From the NCBI GenBank assembly GCA_013407085.1, contig JACCGJ010014166.1, positions 111,212 to 175,211 of the forward strand: a stretch of 64,000 nt of DNA. The letters are read 5' to 3'. This DNA is from Atriophallophorus winterbourni. Its lineage: Eukaryota > Platyhelminthes > Trematoda > Plagiorchiida > Microphallidae. Shown here piece after piece: positions 23,601 to 35,172 of this stretch. Position numbers and translations under genes: made by a program. The notes under the pieces are model-generated. The model made no database searches. It saw nothing but the letters and a program-made list of their open reading frames with translations, and had not been told where the DNA came from. Every line of letters begins with the position of its first letter. The first letter of the stretch is position 1.

Positions 23601-23919
23601 ATCAATTATTAAATGTCGTTAAGTAGTCAGTTCAATATTTACATAATTAATAACCCATCTATATTGGTATGCTCCATTTTCATGCTTCGTTGAATCACAG
23701 TTCACAAAAGTGTGAGTTAATAAGATGCAAGCACGTGTTAGTTACGCCTGATTCACACTGTTATGTTTGTTAGTTAATTTTTCTCCATAGCCGTAAATTG
23801 CGTGTTTCATTTTTGACTTTTGTTTCTGTAAACAAACATTCTTTGATGTTTTACTGATATGTTTTGAAAATGCTTTTTATCTCCATATTTAAAACTTGAA
23901 TTATTTTTGAATACGTTCT

Positions 23920-24115
23920 GTTTGTCCTTGATTCGTGATACCCGATGAGAGCAAACAGCACGAAACCGGTCGTGGGGGTTTTGTGATGGAAATGCATGTA
24001 AATGACCTCTTCGTTCATTTTCATGGGTTTAAACACTATCTACATGTATTTGTGTACGTGTGAATTTCGTCGTGCCAACCTTATCCAACCGTGGCATACA
24101 AGCTCAAATTATATC
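23920..24115 (+). repeat. Hammerhead-bearing repeat, near-complete ribozyme
   Basis: Core at about 23941-23970 reads CCGATGA, GAGC AAACA GCAC, GAAACCGGTC. U4 of the core is changed to C and helix I is weak, so activity is doubtful. The tail GATGGAAATGCATGTAAATG and the end GGCATACAAGCTCAA mirror the start of the copy at 18258. Confidence 0.5.
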
Positions 24116-24296
24116 TCTTGTTTCTTTTAATTGTTATTGCATTTTGATAACTCCATGTTTTAATATGATATTATGGTGGCGCGTGTTTATTCTGTTCCCA
24201 ATTATGTTTGTCCCCAATTAAAGCACGCAATACAAGATGAATGTAATTGCTGTAGGCTATATGTTTTCATTAGAAATTCAATCAAATTGGACTTAC

Positions 24297-24477
24297 ACAT
24301 TTCTTCATATTCTCTGGGTCGCTGGACAATCACTCCCTTTCGATACTGCGGTTTTATGAGGGTTTGTTTGATTTCAACAGATGACAAGACACTGTACTTG
24401 TCACCTTTCATGGTGAAAGCAAATGTTCGGAAGTCCGCGTTTGAGGTGAATGGGTCACGGGACAACTCGGGTAAGCC
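24297..24477 (-). CDS. Host gene exon 11 (181 nt)
   Basis: Acceptor CCGTTTCGTAG and donor GTAAGT. Encodes GLPELSRDPFTSNADFRTF through KQTLIKPQYRKGV to PREYEEM, 60 codons plus one base. A 168-codon plus-strand frame (24173-24679) covers the same DNA but has no splice or homology support. Confidence 0.75.
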
Positions 24478-25558
24478 CTACGAAACGGAGAGAGTAATTG
24501 TTTATTTAAGCAGCTATAGCTACTTTCAAAATTTTACAAAATTGCTTCCTGGGTCAATTTTTTTATACAGTTTTCGATTTAAAAGTAAATTTGTTATGGG
24601 AGGCAAGCTGTCTTTTAGTGACTTAAATTATTCGTATTATGATCCGAGATATGACTATGCATTGATTCTAACAGGGTAGCAATGCCTTTATTTTTTGAAG
24701 TTTGAAAACATTGGTCATTCGAATTAACTTCCAAAGATTCGAAAGAGTATTTGATAAAGCATTCGACTCCATAGCCTAGCATCCTATTCGGATGCTTCGG
24801 ATGCCTCGAAGACAAATATCCGGAAATAATAACCGTCCAAAGCCGGTTTGATAATCTATTGAAAATTTCGAGAGGGTAACTATCACATTTAATTCATCTC
24901 ATGTTTTCAAGTGAATACGTGAGGTTATTGGTGGTATGATTCATGATAGTGAAAGCCACGTGGAACATGTCGTGCGGATGTCGCTATTAACATTTGTGAA
25001 AACGCACGCTTCAATCGAGGTGTAAGTATCTCATCCCAGATTGCCCGTACCCAATATTCGATAAATCCAGTAGCTTTTTAAGTCCATCACTTCCCGATCT
25101 ATTTCGGATTTTTAACATGTCATGGTTATATGACAATTAACGACTCGGTACTTGCTAGCTAGCAGCACACTGCTGTCCATGATGGTGATGGTGATGATGA
25201 CATTTGACCTGCTATTAACATATTTGTCACTCGAAAATGCAATAGAATATGAAAATTGTGGTCACATCAGTGAAACGTTTGTCATCAGTTCATAAACTGT
25301 GAAACTAGCATTAGTGGTCATAATCTATGTAAGACTGATTTTACTAGATTGCCTCTCTTTCAATGCGCGAGAGACCCTCTAAATGATTAATTTGGCTGTA
25401 ATACTGTACACATCGTTGTATAATAACAAAAAATATGAGGAACTTGAAATTAGTTGATAACAAAGAAGGAGAAGGACAAGTGCTATTACCAACCAAATGT
25501 TTACTCGAATCTGCTTCGTCTCATTTGGCGCGTGCCAGAGATGAAAAATATAACTCAC

Positions 25559-25629
25559 TTCATCAAACATGCCGGTAACCCATATTTCTGAATCCCTTTG
25601 AATCCTCAATTTAAATATGGCGACCATTA
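25559..25629 (-). CDS. Host gene exon 10 (71 nt)
   Basis: Strong acceptor CCTATGTTATTTCTGTAG and donor GTGAGT. Encodes VMVAIFKLRIQRDSEIWVTG then MFDE, entering in phase 1 and leaving in phase 0, as required between exons 9 and 11. Confidence 0.75.
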
Positions 25630-26538
25630 CTACAGAAATAACATAGGATATGTTTATTTGCTTCGTCAATATACTTGAAAATGTGATCATCGAACTAAGC
25701 AAATTTGAGTACTAATTCTGAGATAATTCAAATACAAACACGCCTATAGAGAGCTCAATTCGCTGGTCTCACAAATATGAAAATACTGGTTGCAGCATTT
25801 AAGGGTCCAGTTTTGAATTGCGTCATCTGTCTGCTTTTGGTTAGTTTGGGGGTTACTTACTTGAGGTAATTCAATTCAAATGAATTCAAAATTTTACTGG
25901 TCTAAAACGCAAATGCTTTATAGTAATTATAGCTAAGAAATGTCGGGAATGCATAAAATCAACAACGATGATTTGTCAATATGGAAGTTAGCTTATGTAT
26001 TAAGGTGTGATGTTGAATTTGTCCAACATATAATATTCAAGTTCAGCTATGAACAAATTCAGGCTTGATGCGCAAATGATATGTGAGGGCAGAGAGTTCC
26101 ATATAAAACAAACTCGGACAGCAATGAAGAACTTCCGGTAACTTGATCTAGATTGTATAATAATTAACTTGTGTCCATGAGATCTTTTACCACGTGCTTC
26201 TGGGCGATGAAAACGTTGTTCAAGTGGGTGATCCACTATATGCTGTATGTTGAATAGCAGGATCGAGTCACCCATGAGACGTCATTACGAAATGGTAGGC
26301 AGTTTTGTAAGGACCACGTATGAAGAATTTTGCAATCTTCTATAATGTGTACGCTAGTCCAGACTTTGATGTCATGCGCAAATAAAAGGACTTTATTGTA
26401 TACTGCTACAATCGTTGTAGCAGTATTCTGTGGTTAACACGGTCAAAGTCTTAAGGCATATCCCAGTAAGAAGCATGGATAGTGTATCCATTATTTCAAA
26501 GTAGAATAACCTTCCGAAACGCTAAAATCTCACCGGAA

Positions 26539-26581
26539 GCACAGGACCGGTTTCGAGGTTTTTGCTTCTCATCAGCTATGC
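26539..26581 (-). ncRNA. Type I hammerhead ribozyme, dimer unit 1
   Basis: Helix I GCATAG with CTGTGC (6 pairs, one G-T). CTGATGA, helix II GAAG/CCTC with one mismatch, GAAA, minimal helix III AC-CG-GT and C17. The core is intact. Confidence 0.75.
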
Positions 26582-26795
26582 GTATCCGCTGGACTCTCCG
26601 CGTTTCGAACTAGTATTTGTGTAGACGGATGGCGCAATGTGAACTGAAGTTCGTGTCTACTCGCTACTTCATAAGTAGCTGGAGGGACTAAACTATGCCC
26701 CAACTGATCCAACGGCGTATTGCCGCGAGGGTTATTACAATCCCTGGATAGTTCAAAGTAGAATAGCATTCCGAAACGCTAAAATCTCACCGGAA

Positions 26796-26838
26796 GCACA
26801 GGACCGGTTTCGAGGTTTTTGTCTCTCATCAGCAATAC
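26796..26838 (-). ncRNA. Type I hammerhead ribozyme, dimer unit 2
   Basis: CTGATGA, helix II GAG/CTC, GAAA, helix III ACCGGT and C17 present. Helix I GTATTG with CTGTGC has one mismatch and two G-T pairs, so it is weaker than unit 1. Confidence 0.65.
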
Positions 26839-28609
26839 GTATCCGCTTGACTCTTTGCGTTTCGAACTAGTATTTGTGTAGACGGATGGCGCAATGTGAA
26901 CTGTAGTTCGCGTCTACTTGCTACTTTATAAGTAGCTGGAGGGACTAAACTAAGCCCCAACTGATCCAACGGCGTATTGCCGCGAGGGTTATTACAACCC
27001 CTGGATAGTTCAAAGTAGAACACCATTCCGTATCCATTATACACGGCTCGAGTCCAGTTATCAATAGTTATTGGTATATTGGTGAGGCAGGAGTGACTTG
27101 TTCCAAATCGGGGCTGTGCGATGGATAGAAGCTTATTTTCCTCGAAAGTTTTGATAAGCTAGAGACCATTGGCAACCATGTGACTGGTCCGTAGTTAGAC
27201 ACATCGGATCAGCTTTCTCCTTTGAAAATTGGAGTGATTTATCCAATTTTGCCGTCAATACGAACCTTTTTACAACTCATGGCAGGTTGGAAAGATCAAA
27301 GGGAGGTGAGAATTGAGCATAAGCGCATTGTTTTGTTTCATCAGCACCTAGCGTATTTTTCAATTTAACCCGATTAGCCTCACGTCGACACACGTCATCA
27401 GCTACGTATCATTCGAGAAATTTAGAGACCACTAGCAACAATGTGACTGAAGTGTAGTTAGACACATGAGATCGGTTCCCACCCTTGTATGTTGGAGTAA
27501 TTAATCCTATTTTGCCGTCAATCGGAAGCTTTTAACAACTCAGTGACAGGTTGAAAAGACCAAAGAGTGATGAGAGTAGATTATGAGCGCATTGTTTTAG
27601 AAGGAACGGTACTTTTCATCAGCACCTGGCGACTTTTTTGTATTTAACCCGATTAGCCTAACTACGACACGCTAGTAGATCACAGCGATGTGCGGTATTG
27701 TGTTCATTTGTGATCCGAATGCAGGCATACATAGTATAATCGCTCGTTATGGTAGAATACTCTAGAGTAAAAGAGCGAGTTCTTTGGCTGCTTTGAGAAA
27801 GATGGAGGTAGTTCCGTTAGTGCAAAGTAAAGAAAAATGCCTGGCATTCCCCGGGCCAATACTGCTCACGATCTGAAAAAGGAGCTTCAGTTTTCATTTA
27901 ATTTTATCAGTTAGAAGGATTTGATACTCTTTTTGTTCCTCCTGGACAAGTTTAGTAAATTTGTTCATCATCAAACGGTAAGATTCTCAGTATTCAGATG
28001 TTGCCTACAGTGTGTGACTTCTCCAAGAACAGTTTCTCATTTTCGTCCATTTCCGCGTTTGACTCCTGATCAAGAATCGTTTTTAGTTCCTTGGAAACAT
28101 ATCCAGAGTGCAGCTCTTTTTTCGTAGTTTTTTCCAGTATCGCTGACCAGCTTTGTTAGACATCAGTGCTAATCGGTGCCCAGTCGGTGCCATCCTGACG
28201 CGCTATTAATAATGCAACCGTATCATTTGTTCTTATCATGTTCTGAGCGTCACTAGCTCTTTTCGCTCCAGATATATAGCCGTTAACAGTGAATGCATAA
28301 TTATTCGTCAGAACAAGATCGAGTATGGGCGGTGTGTTTGTGCTTCTGAAGAGAGTGCTGGTTGAATTGTTGTTATATAAAGGAATTCTGTTGAACATTT
28401 AGAAGAATTAATGCTCATGAGAATTGAGTAAATTCTAGAGATTACAGTCACCCATGATCAGGATGTAGTTGCGGTATCTGAAAACAAGCGCCTGAGTTCT
28501 CTCTTATAAATCTGGCAATTTATCTGCCAAGCACCGTGCGTTTGTGTTCACTGAAACAGAAAAATTAATGCGTGCATTTTAATTGTCTAACTTCGCCCTA
28601 CTATGGAGT

Positions 28610-29165
28610 ATGCGGTAGAGGTCTAAGCTGCTTGGCTGAAAAAAGACATTGCTCTTTTCGATAAAATCTATTATAGCGCAACGAAGTTAGTGATAGGTCT
28701 TTGCAATGTTCCTTACACCGAAAGATTGTGACGTCTGAGTTTGTGCGACTTTACCCAAAGTAGGATACGACGCGATAATATTCTGACTTATAGAATTGTG
28801 TCTACCGAAGTACATCCACTAAAATTCTTGCTTGAAGTATGTGATGGAAAAGTGACACTCGGACATACCTCATCACATTACGTTCCAAGTTCCCGTATTG
28901 ATTGTCGGCACCATTTTTTCGCCGTACGTGCTATATTTCTTTGGAATTCCCTACCCCAAAATGTGGTGGACTCTCATTGCCTTGCGGCGTTTTAACCGAA
29001 ATTGGACTTACATATGCACGAGAATAACATTCATGGGCCCTACATTTGATATTCTCTATTGCTCTTATACTATTGCATTTTTCATGTTATTATACATACC
29101 GTAATCCTGTTGTGTTGTAAAGTATTTATTTTTTTACCATAAATCTTTGAATCCTTTAATCATTG
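28610..29165 (+). mobile_element. CR1-like LINE fragment: RT C-terminus and 3' UTR
   Basis: Reads AAWLKKDIALFDKIYYSATK, then RRDNILTYRIV, then HHFFAVRAIFLWNSLPQNVV, the usual CR1 C-terminal order. The tail CATACCGTAATCCTGTTG and ATCTTTGAATCC is shared with the copy at 31120-31430. One or two frameshifts. Confidence 0.65.
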
Positions 29166-29301
29166 AAGAAGGTCTTTCACAGAATGCCTCCTATTTGACT
29201 AAACAAATGGTTTTGTGTGTAGAACATATGTCTTGCTCATTCAAATTGCATACAAAATAGTTGATGTGCACGATATTTTTTCGATATTGGAGTTCACTCA
29301 C

Positions 29302-29352
29302 CTTCTGTAGCCACGACACCCTCCTGGGTTTCACCCAGTGGTTTGACCGGAT
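29302..29352 (-). CDS. Host gene exon 9 (51 nt)
   Basis: Acceptor TTATTTGTAAATAG, donor GTGAGTGAAC. In phase 1 it encodes (Y/D)PVKPLGETQEGVVATE and leaves G for exon 10. It is a symmetric cassette: skipping it would keep the frame. Phase 0 is also open but does not fit its neighbours. The GGAT microsatellite begins about 30 bases upstream in gene orientation. Confidence 0.65.
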
Positions 29353-29384
29353 CTATTTACAAATAAGAAAAGAAAATTGTATAG

Positions 29385-29800
29385 ATGAATGAATGGATAG
29401 TAAGTGGAACAGTTACATGGATGGATGCCTGGATGGATGAAAGGATGGATGGATTATTGATGGATGAGTGGATGGATGGATGGATGAATGGATGCATGGA
29501 TCGCTGGATGGATGAATTGATGATGGATAGATGGATGGATGGATGGATGGATGGATGGATGGATGGATGGATGGATGGATGGATGGATGGATGGATGGCT
29601 GGATGGATGGATGGATGGATGGATGGATGGATGGATGGATGGATGGATGGATGGATGGATGGATGGATGGATGGATGGATGGATATATGAATGGATGGAT
29701 CGATGGATCGATGGATGGATGGATCGATGAATGGATGTATGAATGGATGTATGGATGGATGGATGGATGGATGGATGGATAGATGGATGGATGGATGGAT
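29385..29800. repeat. (GGAT)n microsatellite
   Basis: About 400 bp of GGAT/TGGA repeats with interruptions at both ends and a long near-perfect centre (29531-29680). The Trp-Met-Asp-Gly and Ser-Ile-His-Pro open frames here come only from the repeat. Confidence 0.95.
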
Positions 29801-29959
29801 ATGTCATTTTTGAGCATTGTCTGATTTTGCCGAATGCAATTATTTTCACTGTTTTGATCTTTTTCGCACCTAATTATATCTGGCGGCAAGTAAATAGTAG
29901 TATTAAAAACAACACAAATGTTTTATCCATATGTAAATTCAGCACGTGTATTCAGGTGC

Positions 29960-30600
29960 AAGGTTGGATTTCGTCAAAATATACTTGTCAAGTTCAGCCT
30001 TGAACATGTTCAGGCTTGTTGCGCAACTGATATGTGGGGGCAGGGAGTTCCATATAAAACGAAATTCTGACAGCATAGAAAAACCTTCGACAATTTGATC
30101 TAGAGTGTAGAATTATCAACTTATAGCCCAGCAATATGCTAACACGTGCTTTTTGCCGATGAAACAGGTGTTCAAGTGGGTGATCCACTGTATACAGGAT
30201 TTCACATTTTTTAATGTTAAATGTAAGGTAATTCCGCAAGGACCAATTATGAAGTGCTTCGAGATCTTTCTGGAGAATATGGCAATATTCTATGGTGCGT
30301 ATCATAGTTCAGACTTTGATGTCATCCGCAAATAAAATGATTTTGCTGCATACGATTTCGGGTATATCGTTCGCGTACACGAGGAAGAGTATTGGCCCCA
30401 AGACTGATCCTTGAGGTACGCCAAATGTAACTTTTACTGGGCGGGATAGTGTTCCATCAACTCTAACCCTTAGAACTCTACCAGTCAAGTAATCCTTTAT
30501 CCAGGCCAATAGTCTGCCACACACCCCGAGTTGCTCCAATTTTTCTAGCAGTATGCTGTGGTTAACACGGTTAAACGCTTTGGACATGTCCAAGTAACAA
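29960..30600 (-). mobile_element. CR1-like LINE fragment with RT catalytic motif
   Basis: At 30593-30309 the frame reads DMSKAFNRVNHSILLEKL, VPQGSVLGPILFLVYANDIP and ILFADDIKV. The FADD catalytic box is intact. After a frameshift, 30305-29994 gives the thumb and C-terminal tail (LTFNIKKCEIL). 5'-truncated. Confidence 0.8.
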
Positions 30601-31119
30601 ACATTTTTGAGTTAACGCAAAACATTCAAGTAATGCCTTTTATAAAATATAGTTGATTGCTTCAATTGGAACGTTGGATTATTTTACTAGAAAAAAACAA
30701 TACATATATGACAGACTATTGTTGCATAGAGCGCTCTTCAATTACCTTCCCTCTTGTAACTTTAATCCTTGATCCGAAGAAGCTTCTAAGTAACAAGTGC
30801 AAAGATTCCTATAACTTGTTCTAACCGATTGCATTCAAATTTTGTTGGATGATAATATAAATTGGTTAGTTTCAAAAAACGTCTAAAAATATCTCATTGT
30901 GATACAAAAATTTGAGATTCGTTGAATAATAATACGGTTAGACGAAATTTTAAATTACGGATTCAACATGTAGAATGTTGCAACATGCAAATATTGCTAA
31001 TAAAGAACATTTGGCTGGCGAGGTTTCTATGTTGAGATTATCATCTTAAATAATCGCAAAATAGCTATAAATGAGCGGAACGAGGAAGTTTCGACTATGT
31101 TGATCGACAATCTAAAATT
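30601..31119. other. No gene recognised
   Basis: AT-rich intronic or intergenic DNA without supported features. Confidence 0.5.
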
Positions 31120-31430
31120 CAACAGCGGACATACCTTATCCCTTTAAATCCCAAGTTCCCGTATTGATTGTCGGCGCCATTTTTTCGCCGTACGTGCTAT
31201 ATTTCTTTTGAATTCCCTACCTCAACATGTGGTGGACTCTCCTTGCCTGGCCGCGTTTAAACCGAAATTGGACATACATATGCACAAGAATAATATTCGT
31301 GAGCCCTACATTTGATATTCTCTATTGCTTTTAAAATATAGCATTTTTCATGTTTTCATTCATACCGTAATCCTGTTGAGTTGTAAAGTATTAACTGTTT
31401 AACCAGACATCTTTGAATCCTCTAATCTGG
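31120..31430 (+). mobile_element. CR1-like LINE 3' fragment
   Basis: Near copy of 28880-29165: a broken frame with HFFAVRAIF and LPQHVVDSPCLAAF-like residues, then the shared 3' tail. Confidence 0.6.
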
Positions 31431-31825
31431 GCCCATGACTCATGTTGAACTTTATCAGCATGCAACTCGAATAAATGAGGAGTACAATACATTCGCACTA
31501 TTTGCTCATCTTTTTTTAAACACTTCACACACGAGTATGTTTGAAAATTAGAAATAAGCAATACGGTGTTCATCTGATGGCGTCAAACATTCAAAAAAGG
31601 TTTTGGTGTAGTCGATCAAGAAATGCGTGATAGCAAACGTTTGACATGTTTGCCTACTCATTAGTAGCGGTGCTTACGAATTATTTACAAAGTTGAGCGC
31701 TCTTTGCGCTTATTACCAGTGCATGCCATGCTCCGTGGGTTGGATGGATACTGATGAGTAGTCCACAGATTTCCAGAAATCCGAAAAAAATCCATGGCTA
31801 TTTTGAAATTTTCAAGGCATGACTT

Positions 31826-32810
31826 AGAATCAATCTGTGATTTTCATTTAATTCATCGTTGATTGTAGTTTGAAAGTATAAATTAATTTTCTATATGTCC
31901 AATGCATTAACTCTCACTGCTTCTAGACACAGTGTCTCTACCTAATGACAGCGATAGTTAGATACTTCATCTAGCTATTAAGGCATGGTATATGAAAACA
32001 GCTACACAATAAAATTCAGCAAAATTCTCATTTGCATGTATTTCCGTCACACATTCCACCACCGGTTTCGTGCGGTTTGCTCCAATCAGGTAAGGACATT
32101 ACGGTCAGGATCCGCATGCGCACATTTTCCTCTCAGTATCAGATAAGATCCTGTGCAATTCTAGTAAATGCCGATCGATATTATAAGAACAAGCTAGTTT
32201 TCATGGTTTTCATGGGGCCTTCAAATCGGCCGTGCATACAATTAATTTCTACAAGGGTAAAATGCATAAAATATTTTCGGATCAACTGAGGTCAAATTTG
32301 GACGTGCACATTAGAACGAAGTACGAGATACAGGGACTTGCAGTGAAACGTTTGACCCAAGAGCTTGTGCTAGTAATCTGGATCGTATGTCAATCAAATA
32401 ATACGGACAAGAAAAATCGTTCAGTCACCAAATTGTAACTCGATATCGGACCATGTTCATCATATTTTAAATTTGTGGTGAAATTATTGTAACAGTGAAA
32501 ATTCGTGTGTACGAATAAAGTCAATTTCCTTCTTCTCCTTTCTCAGTATAACATGAATGAATAAATATCTAGAGTTCAGAGTTGAATTCAAATATCATTA
32601 TTGTGAACTTAATCAGATTCATTGGCATATTCGCTATTGAAAATTTTGCATTTAATGGAAATACATGCGTGAGCAATGTGGAATACATCTTTTAGTCGGT
32701 ATAAATTTTATACAACTGTTTTCAGTTAAACAATTTATCAGAGAATATGTATTTACATGCGTCCCCAAACACACATAGATTTCGTGATGAATGAAAAAAT
32801 ACCCCACCTG
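31826..32810. repeat. Long direct repeat, copy 1, with a decayed hammerhead
   Basis: Matches 34445-35065 over several blocks (TCAATCTGTGATTT, GTCTCTACCTAATGAC, GCTATTAA-GCATGGTATATG, CGCTATTGAAAATTTTGCA). A minus-strand hammerhead relic lies at about 32054-32096 (CTGATTG, GAGC/GCAC, GAAACCGGTGG), with A9 and position 17 changed to G. Copy 1 carries about 370 bp not in copy 2. Confidence 0.6.
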
Positions 32811-33139
32811 ATTTCAGTTACCCACGAGTCACTTTTTATTCAGTGAACACTAACCATTTCTTCGTTTTCGACTAACTAAGACCATTTGTATCAGTGTTTA
32901 TTGATAGGTTTCCATGAAGAAGCGTTCCAGTCATTATTAGTTCACCCAAGTTGAAAATAGTGTTACACCGTCACATTAATTCTATTACCTTGGCATAGTG
33001 CTAATTATAGGCTGCAATGATACATTGGACATAATGTTTGACTTCAAATCAATGTTTCCTTGTTATAGTGTTGGAAAATGTGTTTACCCTATCTTTTTTA
33101 ACGTTGTTGGCTCCCTCGCAATCGTTTTTGTCTGTCAAT

Positions 33140-33250
33140 ATACATTGCGAGCGCAGTGTTTCACATGGCTAAATCGTCCGCTTCGGGAGAAACAATATCT
33201 TCCGCCACTCACAGAGCGATGAGCAGTGCTAGACCGATCGGTGTCATTTG
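33140..33250 (+). repeat. Short dispersed repeat
   Basis: Contains the CTCACAGAGCGATGAGCAGTG block and CCGATCGGTGTCA, matched at 48735-48860 about 250 bp before the RTE open frame. It may be RTE-related 5' sequence; this is unproven. Confidence 0.4.
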
Positions 33251-33763
33251 GTCACAGTAAAATGAGTTGCGGTTTTAATCTCAAAAAAACGTAAAATTAG
33301 GTGGTTTGGCAAATCTCTGCACCCGAAATGTCATCTTGGCGAGGAAGATCTCGTCTGGCTTACCGCAGAAAAGTGTCTCTTTGTGTGTCTTGTAACCACA
33401 AGCTCGGAGAACAATAAAACATGTTGTATCCTACATTTTGCCGAATGTTGGGTCTTCCAAGGATCATACTGAATGTGCAAACATTGAAATGCTAGAAGCA
33501 TTCCATATTGTTGATAGGATATTTGGTGCAATTCTGTGTAATTTGTTTCGGCATGAATTTGTTAAAGCTCGGAATCGGTTGTGCTCTCACCTCACAGCTC
33601 CATGAATACATGATGAATCATGCGATATACAACTGTCGTTATTGAGTCTTGGAAGATTTGTTTTTCACTTTATATAACTAGTCATACTTTGGTTTATGTT
33701 GAGCTATTTGCTTCCTCTACCATAGCAATTTCTGACTTTTTATTGCTTCTCCGATGCCCTCAC

Positions 33764-33784
33764 CTGGAAAACGGTCATCACGGC
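33764..33784 (-). CDS. Possible optional 21-nt micro-exon of the host gene
   Basis: GCCGTGATGACCGTTTTCCAG lies before a good donor (GTGAGGGC) and after a weak acceptor (GGGTTATAG). It is phase 1 in and out, and would add C/R/D/D/R/F/P between exons 8 and 9 without breaking the frame. The pyrimidine tract is poor. Confidence 0.3.
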
Positions 33785-34049
33785 CTATAACCCTGTTCAG
33801 TGGATAGAATCTGATCATGTATAACACTTCATGTTGCAAAAACTGGCAAATATCACCAGCGGTATTGACTATATAGCTTGATAATGGGACAGAACTGTTC
33901 GGGAATCAGAGTTCTTCAAGCATTATTGAGTGAAAAATCGATAACTTATGAGCACACGAATGTAGGCTCTGTTTTTATTTGTTTTTTTGTATTTTATTAT
34001 TACTTTTTCGAGTAGAATTTAGTTAGTAAATTTAGCACAAGTAACTTAC

Positions 34050-34091
34050 ATGCACCTGTGTGTTGGTACACGCTGTTTTTATTTATTTCCT
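34050..34091 (-). CDS. Host gene exon 8 (42 nt)
   Basis: Acceptor TTTTTTATTTGTAG and perfect donor GTAAGT. Only phase 1 is open, and that is the phase left by exon 7. Together they read MFEEINKNSVYQHTGA. Symmetric, so it can be skipped in frame. Confidence 0.75.
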
Positions 34092-34444
34092 CTACAAATA
34101 AAAAATACGGTTTTGATTTTACTAAATTGAAAAATATTTGTGAGTGGGACGAAACATTTCGTTCATTGTTATAATCATCACCAGTATGACACGCTCCATC
34201 GTTTTATTGTCAGTGCAAGTCAAAATTTAGATAACGACGAATACAACCGGATGTTCGTTATTGGTGCTACATAAGGTGTCCCAATATTTTTGATGTTACA
34301 CTAAATACGATGATTAGACACGCGTTGACTGTGATACTTTGGAAATGATAGGGAGTGGCGTTGATCTCTGCACAACGTGCCTTCATGTTGGAGCGGTTGA
34401 TATAACAAACGCTGGTCGAAATGCGATCAACAAGATGGTTGGAA

Positions 34445-35065
34445 AGGACATCTCTCAGTAATATTGACCTTGAATCAATCTGTGATTTCTTAATCACCGT
34501 GCAAGGTAGTTTAAAAGTATAAATTAATTCTCTCTTTGTCCAACACATCAACTCTTACTGATTCTAGTCGTAATGTCTCTACCTAATGACGGCGACCAGC
34601 TAGGTACCACATTCTGGCTATTAAAGCATGGTATATGAAAAAAGATATACAATAAAATCCAGCAAAATGCTCATTTGTAAGTATTTTAGTCACACATTCG
34701 ACGAACTGTTTCGCGCTGTTTGCTCTCCTCAGGATCCTCATGTGCACTTTTATCTCGGTATCAGATCAGATCCTTTGCAATTGTTTTAGACGCCGATCGA
34801 AAATATGATAACGAGCTCGTTTTCATGGTAAATGTAACATGATTAAAGAAACATTTAGAGTTCCGAGTTGAAATTATTCGGCAACGCTGGCATTTTCGCT
34901 ATTGAAAATTTTGCAGTAAACGGGAATACACGCGTAAACAATGTGAAATACAGTCCTAAGTTGGTATAAATTTGACGTAAATGTTTCCAGTGAAACAGAG
35001 TATTCATCAGAGTATATGTGTTCACATGCGTTCCCCAAACGCACACATTTCGTTATTAATAAAAA
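34445..35065. repeat. Long direct repeat, copy 2, with a decayed hammerhead
   Basis: Diverged copy of 31826-32810. The minus-strand ribozyme relic at about 34690-34735 keeps GAGC AAACA GCGC and GAAAC but has lost the CTGATGA box. Confidence 0.6.
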
Positions 35066-35172
35066 ACGTTTGTGACCAATCGGGGAACCATATTAAAGAA
35101 AATAAAATTCTAAAATGCATCGGTTTGGGCCGCGTATTACGAACGTTTCGCTTCTGACATATAAGCTATTTC

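Larger units (their letters stand above)
26495..27030 (-). repeat. Head-to-tail dimer of a 257-bp hammerhead repeat, with target-site duplication
   Basis: Two units start at 26521 and 26778 (GCTAAAATCTCACCGG), offset 257 bp, plus a partial third that breaks off at CCATTCC. Each holds one minus-strand hammerhead and a GC hairpin near the GGCGTATTGCCGCG block. The insert is flanked by TATCCATTAT at 26485-26494 and 27031-27040, a 10-11 bp target-site duplication inside a CR1 relic. Confidence 0.8.
25985..28600 (-). mobile_element. Decayed CR1-like LINE, endonuclease to RT C-terminus
   Basis: In minus-strand order: endonuclease at about 28470-28160 (IMGDCNL, ILDLVLTNN), RT start at 27660-27130 (ITPIFKGES, SNYRPV), and an RT C-terminal tail at 26275-26000 ending in VCFIWNSLPSHIICASSLNL. 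An RT piece of about 263 bp is duplicated in tandem (27161 and 27424 marks). A hammerhead-repeat dimer is inserted at 26495-27030. Confidence 0.65.

Noticed and set aside
24173..24679. A 168-codon plus-strand open frame
   Set aside because: It lies opposite exon 11 of the minus-strand gene, which has splice sites and matching phase. The plus frame shows no domain.
29385..29889. Several long open frames of WMDG or SIHP repeats
   Set aside because: They are translations of a GGAT microsatellite in every frame, not genes.
32989..33000. A 12-nt micro-exon candidate (CACTATGCCAAG) in phase
   Set aside because: The acceptor is purine-rich and the exon so short that chance matches are expected. 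Exons 8 and 9 join well without it.
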